64,000 bases of DNA from a bacterium (GCA_016708025.1 JADJGQ010000005.1:124001-188000), one strand, 5' to 3'; shown: positions 39,769-48,052, counted from the first letter of the stretch. Numbers and translations: made by a program. Notes: generated from the letters alone by a model not told the origin.

Positions 39769-40676
39769 CTCAGACTCGGGTAATTCAGGTTAAAGCGACG
39801 CTTATAGTATAGGTGGGTCAGCCAGATCATGACAATCATAAAAACAAAGTAGGCGGGATAGAAATAAGCGGCCAGTCCGCTGAGAATAAGGATCGGAATT
39901 TTCGTCGCAATCAAGACTGCCTTCATCGAGGGGGTGACCAGATACCAAATCGCCAGGCAAAGCGCATATCCGGAAAGAACGGCCAGGACCGAATAGCCGG
40001 ATCGGTAGGCAAGATAAGTCGCTGTAGCGTACAGCAAAGTAGACAGCAAAGCGGCGAAGCGTGGCGACGAGGCTACGGCAATTGTTCTTTTGCCGGTGGC
40101 TGTGTCACCGGATATATCAGGGATAGTGGTCAGACAGTAGGTGGCGGAGACGACGAGACCGAAATAGAACGGGTTGTCCCAGCCAAGCAGTCCAGCATTG
40201 TGCAGATTGAGATCGGGCATAACGGCGATCGAAATCAAGAAACCTATAGAGAAGCCATTAGCGAACAGCCCCAAAAACGGACGGTCCTTGAGTCGAAACG
40301 GCGGCGCCGAATAAAGCCAGGAGAGCAGAAACGCGACAATGAAGATAGCGGCGGTGACAAACGAGATAAGATAGCCGATCGCAAGCCCCACTCCGGATAT
40401 CAAAAAAAACGCACGCATCATCTTTTGCTCGCTGATAATGCCATTGGAGACATAGCCCAGCTTCTGGTTGATGGCGTCGGATTCTTTGTCGAATACCTGG
40501 TTAAGGTACATCGCTCCGGCAGTCATACAGGTAATACCAAGCAACACCAGAAGATCCTCCAGCGAGAATCTGTCGCCGGAGAGTTGGTGATGGTAGTGCA
40601 AGGCGACCAGGAAGATCGACCAACCGGGCAAATGCAACATTGGCCGGGCCGCGAAAATATAGTCGAGTCGACTCAT
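39765..40676 (-). CDS. UbiA-family prenyltransferase, substrate unknown
   Basis: UbiA-family integral membrane enzymes transfer a prenyl chain to an aromatic ring or a lipid head group. The 303-residue product has about eight or nine hydrophobic helices, the first aspartate motif as NQVFDKESDAIN and the second as DISGDTATGKRT. The first motif begins NQ rather than ND. There is no ubiquinone or menaquinone gene nearby. The neighbours are uppS and cdsA upstream and a peptidoglycan hydrolase downstream, all overlapping or nearly so. Candidate roles include quinone, heme or archaeal-type ether lipid (DGGGP synthase) biosynthesis; the sequence does not decide. Confidence 0.88.
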   Translation of the reverse strand: MSRLDYIFAARPMLHLPGWSIFLVALHYHHQLSGDRFSLEDLLVLLGITCMTAGAMYLNQVFDKESDAINQKLGYVSNGIISEQKMMRAFFLISGVGLAIGYLISFVTAAIFIVAFLLSWLYSAPPFRLKDRPFLGLFANGFSIGFLISIAVMPDLNLHNAGLLGWDNPFYFGLVVSATYCLTTIPDISGDTATGKRTIAVASSPRFAALLSTLLYATATYLAYRSGYSVLAVLSGYALCLAIWYLVTPSMKAVLIATKIPILILSGLAAYFYPAYFVFMIVMIWLTHLYYKRRFNLNYPSLR

Positions 40677-41560
40677 TTCAGGAAGAGATGCGAATAATAG
40701 TAGAGCACCGGCGCGGCAAAGAGGAGTGAATCAAATCGGTCCAGTACGCCGCCATGCCCCGGGATGATCGCTGACGAATCTTTCAGCCCAAGCGACCGTT
40801 TCCACATCGACTCCACCAGATCACCCAGTTGGCCAAACAGCGAACAGAGTACGGGGATGATCAGGAAATGGTGAATAGGCAGATGCGGAAATTTCCAGTA
40901 ATATACGATCAGACTAATGACTATCGCTCCAGCAAACCCGCCGATCAGTCCTTCGACCGTTTTATTGGGCGAGACCGCTGGGGCAAGCTTGTGTTTGCCG
41001 AGCCACTTCCCTATCCCCATGGCGGAGGTATCCCCCACCCAGAGAATGCCGAACAATAGCATCAGCATATCGCCATTAACTGATGGTTTGATCATGTCGG
41101 CGATCAGGTAGTCGTTGCCGATCAAATAGACGATCGGGTATAGCATACCGATATAGGCGACTCCCCAGACCAGTCGCGTGTGACGGCGGAAAAGCTCGGA
41201 GGGGGAATCTTTCCCCATAGCCAGGATCATACCGGTCACCAGCAGAAACGGTACCACTACCGCTCCCCCGGCGATCAGGTAGATGATCCAAGAGAAACGC
41301 ACCATGATGAAGTTGGTCGGCTCATCAAACGGAACCGCCTTATACGCGACAAAAAAGCAGGAGGCAACCGCGAGATACGTGAACCAGAAGAAGAATCGCT
41401 TTGGGCTGATGCCCTCGCCATGCAAAAACTCAAAGGTAGCGACAGCGGCGAACAACGCAATCATGCCGAAAAGCCAGATCCCCCCCTGAAAACAGATCCA
41501 GAGAATGACCGGAATGGCAACCGCGGCAACCGCGATGCGGCTAAGCAGATTGCGGCTCAT
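40673..41560 (-). CDS. cdsA: Phosphatidate cytidylyltransferase
   Basis: CdsA makes CDP-diacylglycerol from phosphatidate and CTP in the inner membrane. I choose the ATG giving MSRNLLSRIAVAAVAIPVIL, which has GAGGAG seven bases upstream and overlaps the uppS 3' end by 20 bases; a start 13 codons earlier is possible. The 295-residue product has many membrane helices and the family signature near the C-terminus: SPNKTVEGLIGG, GDLVESMWKRSLGLKDSS and PGHGGVLDRFDSLLF. The stop overlaps the next start in ATGA. Confidence 0.95.
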   Translation of the reverse strand: MSRNLLSRIAVAAVAIPVILWICFQGGIWLFGMIALFAAVATFEFLHGEGISPKRFFFWFTYLAVASCFFVAYKAVPFDEPTNFIMVRFSWIIYLIAGGAVVVPFLLVTGMILAMGKDSPSELFRRHTRLVWGVAYIGMLYPIVYLIGNDYLIADMIKPSVNGDMLMLLFGILWVGDTSAMGIGKWLGKHKLAPAVSPNKTVEGLIGGFAGAIVISLIVYYWKFPHLPIHHFLIIPVLCSLFGQLGDLVESMWKRSLGLKDSSAIIPGHGGVLDRFDSLLFAAPVLYYYSHLFLK

Positions 41561-42320
41561 CCTCGGTCTCCTCGGATACTTTGCCGAACCGTCGGTCACG
41601 GCTCTGATACGCCAGCACCGCTTCGAATAATTCCTTCTTGCCGAAATCCGGCCATAGGGTATCGATGATATAGAGTTCGGTATAGCTCGTCTGCCAGATA
41701 AGGAAATTGGAGATGCGCATCTCCCCCGATGTTCTGATCAGCAGGTCGGGATCAGGAATATTGGCGGTATAGAGAAACTCTGAGAAAAGCTTTTCATCGA
41801 TATCATTAACATCGAGCACTCCCGCTTTGACCGAAGTAGCTATCGACTTGACGGCATCGAGAATCTCGGTTCGTCCGCCATAGTTGAGGGCGAGATTGAG
41901 TACCAGACCTTTGTTGTCTCGCGTGCGACGGACCGCTTCGCCGAGCACAGCCCGTCGGGTCATCGACAAGCCATTGATCCGACCAGTTGTGATCAGCTTG
42001 ACATCTTTCTCAATCAGTTCGTCGATGTTGTCGAGCGTTGTTTTGGCGAGAAGCGACATAAGGGCGTCGACCTCGGCCTTGGGACGCTTCCAGTTCTCCA
42101 CTGAAAAGGTGTAAAGCGTCAGGTACTTCACGCCCAACTCGCCTGAGGCACCGACGACCCGCTTGACCGCCTCTACCCCGTGTTCATGTCCATATGTGCG
42201 CGGCTTTTGTCGCTGCGCGGCCCACCGGCCGTTCCCGTCCATGATGATCGCGATATGCGTCGGAATCCGGTCGGGGCGTGCCAGTATCCTGGCCTTGAGG
42301 TCGTCTAAGTGATCGGTCAT
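41541..42320 (-). CDS. uppS: Undecaprenyl diphosphate synthase
   Basis: UppS makes the C55 carrier lipid for peptidoglycan by cis-prenyl addition. The 259-residue product has the diphosphate-binding MDGNGRWAAQR with the catalytic aspartate, then LTLYTFSVENWKRP, LNLALNYGGRTEILDA and RTSGEMRISNFLIWQTSYTE, all family hallmarks. It is followed by cdsA, the standard pair. The usual upstream gene frr is 2.6 kb away here. Confidence 0.97.
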   Translation of the reverse strand: MTDHLDDLKARILARPDRIPTHIAIIMDGNGRWAAQRQKPRTYGHEHGVEAVKRVVGASGELGVKYLTLYTFSVENWKRPKAEVDALMSLLAKTTLDNIDELIEKDVKLITTGRINGLSMTRRAVLGEAVRRTRDNKGLVLNLALNYGGRTEILDAVKSIATSVKAGVLDVNDIDEKLFSEFLYTANIPDPDLLIRTSGEMRISNFLIWQTSYTELYIIDTLWPDFGKKELFEAVLAYQSRDRRFGKVSEETEDEPQSA

Positions 42321-42377
42321 AGCGGGTCCAAAGTAGTCGGGCGAGTGGTCTGACGCAAGCGCAATTGCGGCAAGCGG

Positions 42378-43061
42378 CTACCGGTAGATCGTCAGGCTAT
42401 CGAACCGAGTCTCCATTCGGTAACTGGTGGAATAAAAGAGCCCATCCTGGGTGGCAACCTCCCAGATCGAATCGGGGAAAACCATCCCGTCCTGTACCGT
42501 AAAGCGGAACGAGCGAGTGAACCGTCGGTACCCCGGCTCAGCGGCATAATGCAAATAGAGCCAACGCGGGAAATAGCTGGTCCGGTCGATCAATGCGATA
42601 CCGGTCGGAAGTTTCGGCTGAGTCGTATCAGTATCAAATCCGATGGCCAGGGATGCTCCGCCGGTGTCGTTGGGGAAGTCATTCAGATAATACCGGTCAT
42701 GGAAAACATTCACGTAGTCGAGTCGCACATCGCGAATCTTGCGCGAAGGTGAACGTCGCACCACCGATGAATCAAGCTTGCCGAAACTGTAGAAGTAGGC
42801 GGTTTTCACCGAATCCACCCAGGCAACAGCCCCTTCATCGCGAATCTCTTTGTAGTAACTTGTGGCGAGAAACGAGTAGCTGATACCTCGCTGATTGGGG
42901 TCGGCAGTGGTCAGTGTGGCATCGGCCCGTTTCCAGTAGTAGTTGAGGATAGGGTCATTGCTGATAGTCTGTGCGGAGTCATTTTGCGCCATGGCGAGCC
43001 ATGCGGCGCTTGTGACAAAAAGGAGCAAGCAGACTATTATAGACCTTTTTTGTCTTGACAT
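42378..43061 (-). CDS. Secreted protein of unknown function
   Basis: The 227-residue product has an N-terminal signal peptide (SIIVCLLLFVTSAAWLAMAQ) with a probable cleavage after AMA, so it is likely periplasmic or exported. The mature part is rich in aromatic residues and beta-type segments (RKIRDVRLDYVNVFHDRYYL, WLYLHYAAEPGYRRFTRSF). I do not recognise a family. It is divergent from the CBS gene, with a TATAAT hexamer 23 bases upstream of its ATG, and could share a transcript with uppS 57 bases downstream. Confidence 0.75.
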   Translation of the reverse strand: MSRQKRSIIVCLLLFVTSAAWLAMAQNDSAQTISNDPILNYYWKRADATLTTADPNQRGISYSFLATSYYKEIRDEGAVAWVDSVKTAYFYSFGKLDSSVVRRSPSRKIRDVRLDYVNVFHDRYYLNDFPNDTGGASLAIGFDTDTTQPKLPTGIALIDRTSYFPRWLYLHYAAEPGYRRFTRSFRFTVQDGMVFPDSIWEVATQDGLFYSTSYRMETRFDSLTIYR

Positions 43062-43203
43062 CTCTCCCGTTCCATCCGTATCTATTATACTAACGACCTG
43101 CCTGTCCGGCCAGGTTAGTCAAACATATCATTTCCCGACGGCAGCCACAACCAGCATTTCACCCCATCGCACGGCTGTCGAAAGCGAAGTTCAGGAGGAA
43201 AGT

Positions 43204-43647
43204 ATGACCGTACGTGAGCTGCTGCAATCCAAAAGCAAGCGCGAGGTGATCATCGCTTCCCCTCTCACCAAGATCCGAAGCGCCATGAATCTCCTGATCA
43301 AACATGAGGTCAGTTGCCTGCCGGTGCTGAACGACCAGCAGGAGCTGGTAGGGATCCTCTCCGACAAAGATATCTTCCGCCGCGCCTACCACGACTGCCA
43401 CGGCTTCGCCGAACTTGCTGTGGGAGAATTGATGACCTCGGATGTGATTGTCGGACTGGAGACGGACGATGTGAGCTATATCGCCGGGGTGATGACCAAG
43501 AACCGAATACGGCATGTGCCGATCGTAAAGGGGAATCGTTTGGTCGGGTTGATCTCGATCGGCGACGTGGTGAAAACGCAGATGACGGATATCGAATTCG
43601 AGAACCGTCACTTGTGGCAGTATATCAATGGGAGTTATCCGGGGTAG
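43204..43647 (+). CDS. Two-CBS-domain protein
   Basis: CBS pairs bind adenosine nucleotides and often act as small sensors. The start MTVRELLQSKSKREVIIASP is fixed by a perfect AGGAGG five bases before the ATG; the open frame upstream is not used. The 147-residue product is only two CBS motifs: residues about 8-65 (SCLPVLNDQQELVGILSDKD) and about 76-135 (RHVPIVKGNRLVGLISIGDV). It has no enzyme domain and may act on a partner encoded elsewhere. It is one of only two plus-strand genes in the window. Confidence 0.93.
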   Translation: MTVRELLQSKSKREVIIASPLTKIRSAMNLLIKHEVSCLPVLNDQQELVGILSDKDIFRRAYHDCHGFAELAVGELMTSDVIVGLETDDVSYIAGVMTKNRIRHVPIVKGNRLVGLISIGDVVKTQMTDIEFENRHLWQYINGSYPG

Positions 43648-43680
43648 GGAACCCGCAACCGTTCGGGATTAGTCGTGTAG

Positions 43681-43730
43681 GTCAGGCGCGGTCGACAAGC
43701 AAAGCGAAGTCGATTATCTGCGCGCCTGAC
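43681..43730. repeat. Long inverted repeat between convergent genes
   Basis: A perfect ten-base inverted repeat (GTCAGGCGCG and CGCGCCTGAC) spans 50 bases, with an inner GTCGA/TCGAC pairing. It lies between the stop codons of the convergent CBS and membrane-protein genes. There is no T-run on either side, so a simple terminator is doubtful. It may be a bidirectional terminator of another kind or one copy of a dispersed palindromic repeat. Confidence 0.45.
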
Positions 43731-43761
43731 ATTCCATCACAATTTGAGCGTGACTACACCC

Positions 43762-44214
43762 TTACGGCAAATTGTCCGGCAAGACGTAGTAGATCAGCAC
43801 CGCAAACGAGAGCAGGAATATTGCCAAATTGACCGGCCGCCATTTGATCGTTATCAAAAGTTCGTTCTTACCCTTTGCCGAAGCAAAATGGCAGATCGCC
43901 AGAAAATTCATGGTCATGGCAAGCAGCGGCAGACCAACGAATATGATGGGAATGAGTATCGTAAGAAACTGGTTGGCGCTCACGTAGTCAAAGAAGTCAT
44001 GCAGATAATCGAAGCCTGGGAAAGAGACCCCCAACTCGTACTTCAGGACAACAGTAAGAGCAAAGACGATAGGTACCGCGAGCAGCCAAAGGCCCGCCCG
44101 CGAAGATTTCCGGTATCTGAGCAGAGGGATCTTTAGTTCCTGCTGGTGCTCCACCCCCTCGACTTGCGGCACTCGTATCCCGTTAAACGGACTTTCATCT
44201 TCTGGCTTTTTCAT
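43762..44214 (-). CDS. Three-helix membrane protein next to an ECF sigma factor
   Basis: The 150-residue product has about 40 polar N-terminal residues and then three hydrophobic helices (GLWLLAVPIVFALTVVLKY, FLTILIPIIFVGLPLLAMT, LAIFLLSFAVLIYYVLP). I recognise no family and see no zinc-type anti-sigma motif (HxxxCxxC). It starts only two bases after the sigma gene stops, so it is almost certainly co-expressed with it. A membrane-bound regulator of that sigma factor is a reasonable inference. Confidence 0.75.
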   Translation of the reverse strand: MKKPEDESPFNGIRVPQVEGVEHQQELKIPLLRYRKSSRAGLWLLAVPIVFALTVVLKYELGVSFPGFDYLHDFFDYVSANQFLTILIPIIFVGLPLLAMTMNFLAICHFASAKGKNELLITIKWRPVNLAIFLLSFAVLIYYVLPDNLP

Positions 44215-44215
44215 A

Positions 44216-44788
44216 CTATTCTCCTGTGAGATATCCTCGCAATTTGTCCATGCCCCGTGACAGAAGCGACTTGATCGTGCCTTCTCGCTTTCCGAGAATG
44301 AGCGAGATCTCCTTTATCGATTTCTGCTCGTAGAACCGCAGTGAAATGACTTCCTGATACTTGAGATCGAGCTTCTTGATAGTTTCATTTATCCTGAGAT
44401 ACTCCCGGTGTTTCGCCAGTTCTTCGGCAAGCCGCGCCCTTTCTGTCTCCGCGTTCGAGTAGTCCGTTATCTCGATCCCGTACTCTTCCTGTATCCTGCT
44501 CAACGACTCCGGCGCATAGGCACGGTCCCGGGAGTATTTGTTGAGTTCGTTCGTCGCGATTCGATACAGCCAATGCAGGACTGAGATATTGCGCCACTTA
44601 AATTTCCCGACACCGGCATATGCTTTCAGAAAGGTCTCGGCGGCAATGTCCTTGGCGGCATCGTAACTGCCGGTTCGGCGGAAGGCATACCCGAATATCC
44701 GGCCATAAAAGGCATCATAGATCTCCCCGAATCTGCGAGGATCATCTTCAATCTCCTTGAGGAGCCTTTCTTCGTTCAGAGCCAACAA
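44216..44788 (-). CDS. ECF-type RNA polymerase sigma factor
   Basis: ECF sigma factors direct RNA polymerase to stress or envelope-response promoters. The 190-residue product has region 2 (FGYAFRRTGSYDAAKDIAAE, TFLKAYAGVGKFKWRNISVL, HWLYRIATNELNKYSRDR) and region 4 (LKYQEVISLRFYEQKSIKEI, SLILGKREGTIKSLLSRGMD). The start is TTG, four or seven bases after AAGGA depending on which of two adjacent TTG codons is used. It leads a two-gene unit with a membrane protein. No recognisable anti-sigma domain is fused to it. Confidence 0.93.
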   Translation of the reverse strand: MLALNEERLLKEIEDDPRRFGEIYDAFYGRIFGYAFRRTGSYDAAKDIAAETFLKAYAGVGKFKWRNISVLHWLYRIATNELNKYSRDRAYAPESLSRIQEEYGIEITDYSNAETERARLAEELAKHREYLRINETIKKLDLKYQEVISLRFYEQKSIKEISLILGKREGTIKSLLSRGMDKLRGYLTGE

Positions 44789-44886
44789 TCGTTCCTTTGT
44801 ACGAGTATAATCGTGACCGGTGAGAAGGGTTGCGTTTGTTGCAGAGGTATTTTGGTATTTGCGGTCAGCCTGGTGTGCTTTTTAAC

Positions 44887-44916
44887 AAAAAACCCCGGCC
44901 GAAAAGACCGGGGTTT
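44887..44916 (-). terminator. Rho-independent terminator after frr
   Basis: On the minus strand a nine-base stem (AAACCCCGG with CCGGGGTTT) and a nine-base loop are followed directly by more T residues (six in a row counting the stem end). It lies 27 bases after the frr stop and closes the rplM-rpsI-rpsB-tsf-pyrH-frr unit. Confidence 0.88.
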
Positions 44917-44942
44917 CTGATATCTGAGATGACGATGGAGAG

Positions 44943-45500
44943 TTATACCTCCATCATCTCCTTCTCTTTCTTCGAAAGCTGATCATCGATCTGACGGATG
45001 TAATCGTCCGTCATCTTTTGGATCTTATCGATCCCATCCTTTTCTGAATCCTCGGCGACTTTGTGATCCTTGAGCGCTTTCTTCAGATGCTCGTTGGCGT
45101 CGCGGCGGATATTGCGGATCGCCACTCTCCCCTCCTCAGCGATATGCTTGCAATGCTTGACCAGCTCTTTGCGTCGTTCTTCGTTGAGTGCGGGGATCGG
45201 GATACGGATGAGCGTGCCATCGGGTTGAGGGTTGAGGCCGAGATCGGCTTTCTGGATCGCTTTGACGATCTCGCCCACTACCGTCTTATCAAATGCCTGG
45301 ATAGTCAGCATGCGCGCTTCGGGAGCGGAGACAGTGCCGACCTGGTTGAGCGGCATCTGGCTGCCGTACGCTTCGACACGTACGGTGTCGAGCAGGTGAG
45401 TCGAGGCTTTGCCCGTTCGGACAGTCCCCAACTCGCGGTGAATAGCTTCCACCGACTTGTGCATTTTCTCTTTGGTCTGTTTGAGAATCTCTTCAATCAT
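44943..45500 (-). CDS. frr: Ribosome recycling factor
   Basis: RRF splits post-termination ribosomes with EF-G. I place the start at the ATG giving MIEEILKQTKEKMHKSVEAI because AAAGGAG lies eight bases upstream; a TTG two codons earlier is too close to it. The 185-residue product matches the normal length and has RELGTVRTGKAS, LNPQPDGTLIRIPIPALNEE and RRKELVKHCKHIAEEGRVAI. It follows pyrH by 30 bases. Confidence 0.97.
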   Translation of the reverse strand: MIEEILKQTKEKMHKSVEAIHRELGTVRTGKASTHLLDTVRVEAYGSQMPLNQVGTVSAPEARMLTIQAFDKTVVGEIVKAIQKADLGLNPQPDGTLIRIPIPALNEERRKELVKHCKHIAEEGRVAIRNIRRDANEHLKKALKDHKVAEDSEKDGIDKIQKMTDDYIRQIDDQLSKKEKEMMEV

Positions 45501-45530
45501 GATCAATGCTCCTTTACCCTGTCGGACTGC

Positions 45531-46256
45531 CTAGCAAATGAGAGTGCCGACATTCTCTCCCTGAACCACTTGCTTGAGGATCCCCGGCACATTCAGGTCG
45601 ATCACCCGAACCGGGATCTTGTTATCCTTCAGCAGCGAGATCGAGGTTGAATCCATCACTTTGAGTTCTTTCGTGAGAACATCCATATACGACAGTTTCG
45701 GGAAGAAAACAGCATTCTTGTCTTTTTTCGGGTCGGCGGAATAGACGCCGTCGACGTTGGTCGCTTTGACCATCAGTTGTGCGCCAACCTCCATCGCCCG
45801 GAGTGAAGCGGCGGTATCGGTGCTGAAATAGGGATTGCCGGTTCCGGCGGCGAAGATCACCGTTCTCCCCTTCTCCATGTGGCGAATGGCGCGACGGCGG
45901 ATATACGGCTCAGCGAACGCTTCGATCTTGACCGCCGACATAACGCGGGTGTAGATCCCCATCTGTTCGAGCATATCCATCACGGCGAGAGAGTTCATCA
46001 CAGTCGCGAGCATGCCGATATTATCGCCGGTGACACGATCCATGCCGCGCTCGGCCCCCTTCATGCCGCGAAAGATATTCCCGCCCCCGATAACCAGGCC
46101 CAGCTCGATACCGAGCGATTTGACCTCAGCGATCTGACGGCAGATAAATTCGACAGTGGGAGTGTGGATGCCGTAATCGGTGGGGCCCATGAGGGCCTCA
46201 CCGGACAGCTTGATCAGGACCCGCTTATACGCAGGTGTAGGTGAGTCGGTATCCAT
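45531..46256 (-). CDS. pyrH: UMP kinase
   Basis: PyrH phosphorylates UMP to UDP and is a hexameric amino-acid-kinase-fold enzyme. The 241-residue product has KRVLIKLSGEALMG, LVIGGGNIFRGMKGAERGMD, RVTGDNIGMLATVMNSLAV and KATNVDGVYSADPKKDKNA. It lies between tsf, three bases upstream, and frr, the standard order in bacteria. Confidence 0.97.
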   Translation of the reverse strand: MDTDSPTPAYKRVLIKLSGEALMGPTDYGIHTPTVEFICRQIAEVKSLGIELGLVIGGGNIFRGMKGAERGMDRVTGDNIGMLATVMNSLAVMDMLEQMGIYTRVMSAVKIEAFAEPYIRRRAIRHMEKGRTVIFAAGTGNPYFSTDTAASLRAMEVGAQLMVKATNVDGVYSADPKKDKNAVFFPKLSYMDVLTKELKVMDSTSISLLKDNKIPVRVIDLNVPGILKQVVQGENVGTLIC

Positions 46257-46259
46257 CGG

Positions 46260-47129
46260 TTATTCGCCCAGGCGGAAGCGGGCAAACCGCTTGATCGCGA
46301 CGTTTTCACCGAGACTGGCGACCGCCGCCTTGACGATATCGCCAATGGTCTTGTCGTTATCCTTGACGAACAGCTGTTCCATCAGGACGACCTCGGTGTA
46401 ATACTTCTCGATCTTGCCGTCAACGATCTTGTCGACGATCTTTTCCGGCTTCCCTTCGTTGAGCACTTGCTTGCGATAGATCTCGCGCTCTGAGGCGATC
46501 AATTCCTGGTTCATTTCTTCGCGACGGACCGCTTGTGGGCTGGTCGCGGCGATCTGCATGGCGATATCGCGCGCAAACTGCTTGAACTCCGGATTGCCAG
46601 TCACTTTGCTTGAGGCTTCCATCTCCACCAATACGCCCAGTTTGTCACCGGGGTGAATATAGGTGGTCAGGTAGCCGGTCGATTCCATCCGGACAAATCG
46701 CTTGATCTGGGTATTCTCGCCGAGCGAGCCGATAAATCCTTTGACGTAATCAGAGACTGACTTGCCTTCATGATTCGGCATCGTCTGCGCGTTCAGGGCA
46801 TCGAGATCTTTCGGTGCATTGGTCGCGACATGCTGCGCGATATCCGAGGCAAACTGTTTGAACTTATCGGTACGAGCGACGAAATCGGTTTCGCAATTGA
46901 TCTCAACCAAAACACCGAGCTTGTCGCCGTTGGCGACGAGCGAAGCGATGGTTCCTTCGGAGGTCGTGCGCCCTTCTTTTGAGGCGGCCTTTGCGATCCC
47001 TTTTTCCCGAAGGAGGTGGACCGCTTTTTCGACATCACCCTGCGTTTCGGCCAGCGCTTTCTTGCAATCCATCATGCCGGCGCCGGTTTTCTCGCGCAGT
47101 TCTTTGACTTGTTGTGCAGTTATTTCCAT
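46260..47129 (-). CDS. tsf: Elongation factor Ts
   Basis: EF-Ts exchanges GDP for GTP on EF-Tu. I use the ATG giving MEITAQQVKELREKTGAGMM, nine bases after TAAGGA; a GTG two codons earlier is too close. The 289-residue product has the N-terminal UBA-like domain (MMDCKKALAETQGDVEKAV), the core with NCETDFVARTDKF and a second repeat (EMEASSKVTGNPEFKQFARD), ending in the dimerisation region. It lies 12 bases after rpsB. Confidence 0.97.
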   Translation of the reverse strand: MEITAQQVKELREKTGAGMMDCKKALAETQGDVEKAVHLLREKGIAKAASKEGRTTSEGTIASLVANGDKLGVLVEINCETDFVARTDKFKQFASDIAQHVATNAPKDLDALNAQTMPNHEGKSVSDYVKGFIGSLGENTQIKRFVRMESTGYLTTYIHPGDKLGVLVEMEASSKVTGNPEFKQFARDIAMQIAATSPQAVRREEMNQELIASEREIYRKQVLNEGKPEKIVDKIVDGKIEKYYTEVVLMEQLFVKDNDKTIGDIVKAAVASLGENVAIKRFARFRLGE

Positions 47130-47141
47130 GGTCACTGATCC

Positions 47142-47930
47142 TTACTGTTTCTCAGGCGACTTCCCGCGACCGGACTCCTCTTCGGAGACGTAGGTCTTCA
47201 GGGGCGTAACACGATCCGGTTCCACGCTGATATCGCCGATGTTCGGCATTGAGCCGAGCGCATCAGCCGCGGAATCCACCAACTCACGCAACAGGATGCG
47301 GATCGACTTGATCGCGTCATCGTTGCCGGCGATCGGGAAATCGATCGGATCCGGGTCGGCATTGGTATCGAGGATAGCGATGATCGGGATGCCGAGCTTT
47401 TTGCACTCGGAGACCGCGATCTTCTCTTTCTTGGCATCAACAATGATCACCAGACCGGGGAGATAATTCATCTCCTTGATACCGGACAGGATCTCATTCA
47501 GCTTTTCAGCTTCGTTGTCCATGCCGGACCGTTCTTTCTTGGTGAACTTCTCGAAAGTGCCGTCTTCGCGCATCCGCTCGATATCTTTGAGCTTCTTGAT
47601 CGAGTTCTTGATGGTATTGAAGTTGGTCAGCATGCCGCCGAGCCAGCGCTCAGTGACATAAAAGCCATTGCACTTCGGCGCGAGTTCAAGGATCACCTCG
47701 CGGGCCTGTTTTTTGGTGCCGACAAACAGGATCGGACGTCCGGCGGAGACGATCTCGCGGACTTTCTTCTTCGCCTGTTCCAGGGCATTGATGGTTTTCT
47801 GCAGGTCAATGATGTAGATGCCGTTGCGAGCTGCAAAGATAAACGGCTTCATCTTGGGGTTCCAACGACGGGTCTGGTGACCAAAGTGGACGCCAGCCTC
47901 GAGGAACTCCTTGAGTTTGGGTGTAAGCAT
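47142..47930 (-). CDS. rpsB: Ribosomal protein S2
   Basis: S2 binds the 30S body near the anti-Shine-Dalgarno region and commonly represses its own operon. The 262-residue product starts MLTPKLKEFLEAGVHFGHQT and has RRWNPKMKPFIFAARNGIYI, ERWLGGMLTNFNTIKNSIKK and IVDAKKEKIAVSECKKLGIP. A GAGGG five bases before the ATG supports the start. It ends in a short acidic-to-basic tail. The 133-base gap to rpsI upstream can fold into a structured leader. Confidence 0.97.
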   Translation of the reverse strand: MLTPKLKEFLEAGVHFGHQTRRWNPKMKPFIFAARNGIYIIDLQKTINALEQAKKKVREIVSAGRPILFVGTKKQAREVILELAPKCNGFYVTERWLGGMLTNFNTIKNSIKKLKDIERMREDGTFEKFTKKERSGMDNEAEKLNEILSGIKEMNYLPGLVIIVDAKKEKIAVSECKKLGIPIIAILDTNADPDPIDFPIAGNDDAIKSIRILLRELVDSAADALGSMPNIGDISVEPDRVTPLKTYVSEEESGRGKSPEKQ

Positions 47931-47962
47931 CTGATCCCTCGTAGAGATTCTGGTTGTTCGTC

Positions 47963-48025
47963 ACCTCGGCGTCATTCCCGACTGGTTCCCGTAGCGGTGG
48001 GACCATCCAGCAGGTCGGCCGAGGT
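47963..48025 (-). promoter_or_regulatory. Structured rpsB leader (possible S2 autoregulatory RNA)
   Basis: In the mRNA upstream of rpsB an eight-base perfect helix (ACCTCGGC pairing with GCCGAGGT) closes a 47-base loop. Inside it a second hairpin can form (GGTCCC or CTGG...TCCC pairing with GGGAACC/CCAG). The structure ends 32 bases before the rpsB ATG. S2 leaders that bind S2 are known in other bacteria; whether this belongs to that kind is inference from position. Confidence 0.4.
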
Positions 48026-48034
48026 TGTGTATTT

Positions 48035-48052
48035 CCCCCGCCGAAGCGGGGG
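48035..48052 (-). other. Very stable UUCG-loop hairpin after rpsI
   Basis: A seven-base GC-only stem (CCCCCGC with GCGGGGG) closed by a TTCG tetraloop follows the rpsI stop by 11 bases on the minus strand. No T-run comes after it. It is more likely an mRNA stability or processing element, or part of the rpsB leader, than a terminator. Confidence 0.6.

Noticed and set aside
48035..48052. UUCG hairpin after rpsI as a terminator
   Set aside because: No T-run follows, and ending transcription here would cut off rpsB, tsf, pyrH and frr, for which I see no separate promoter.
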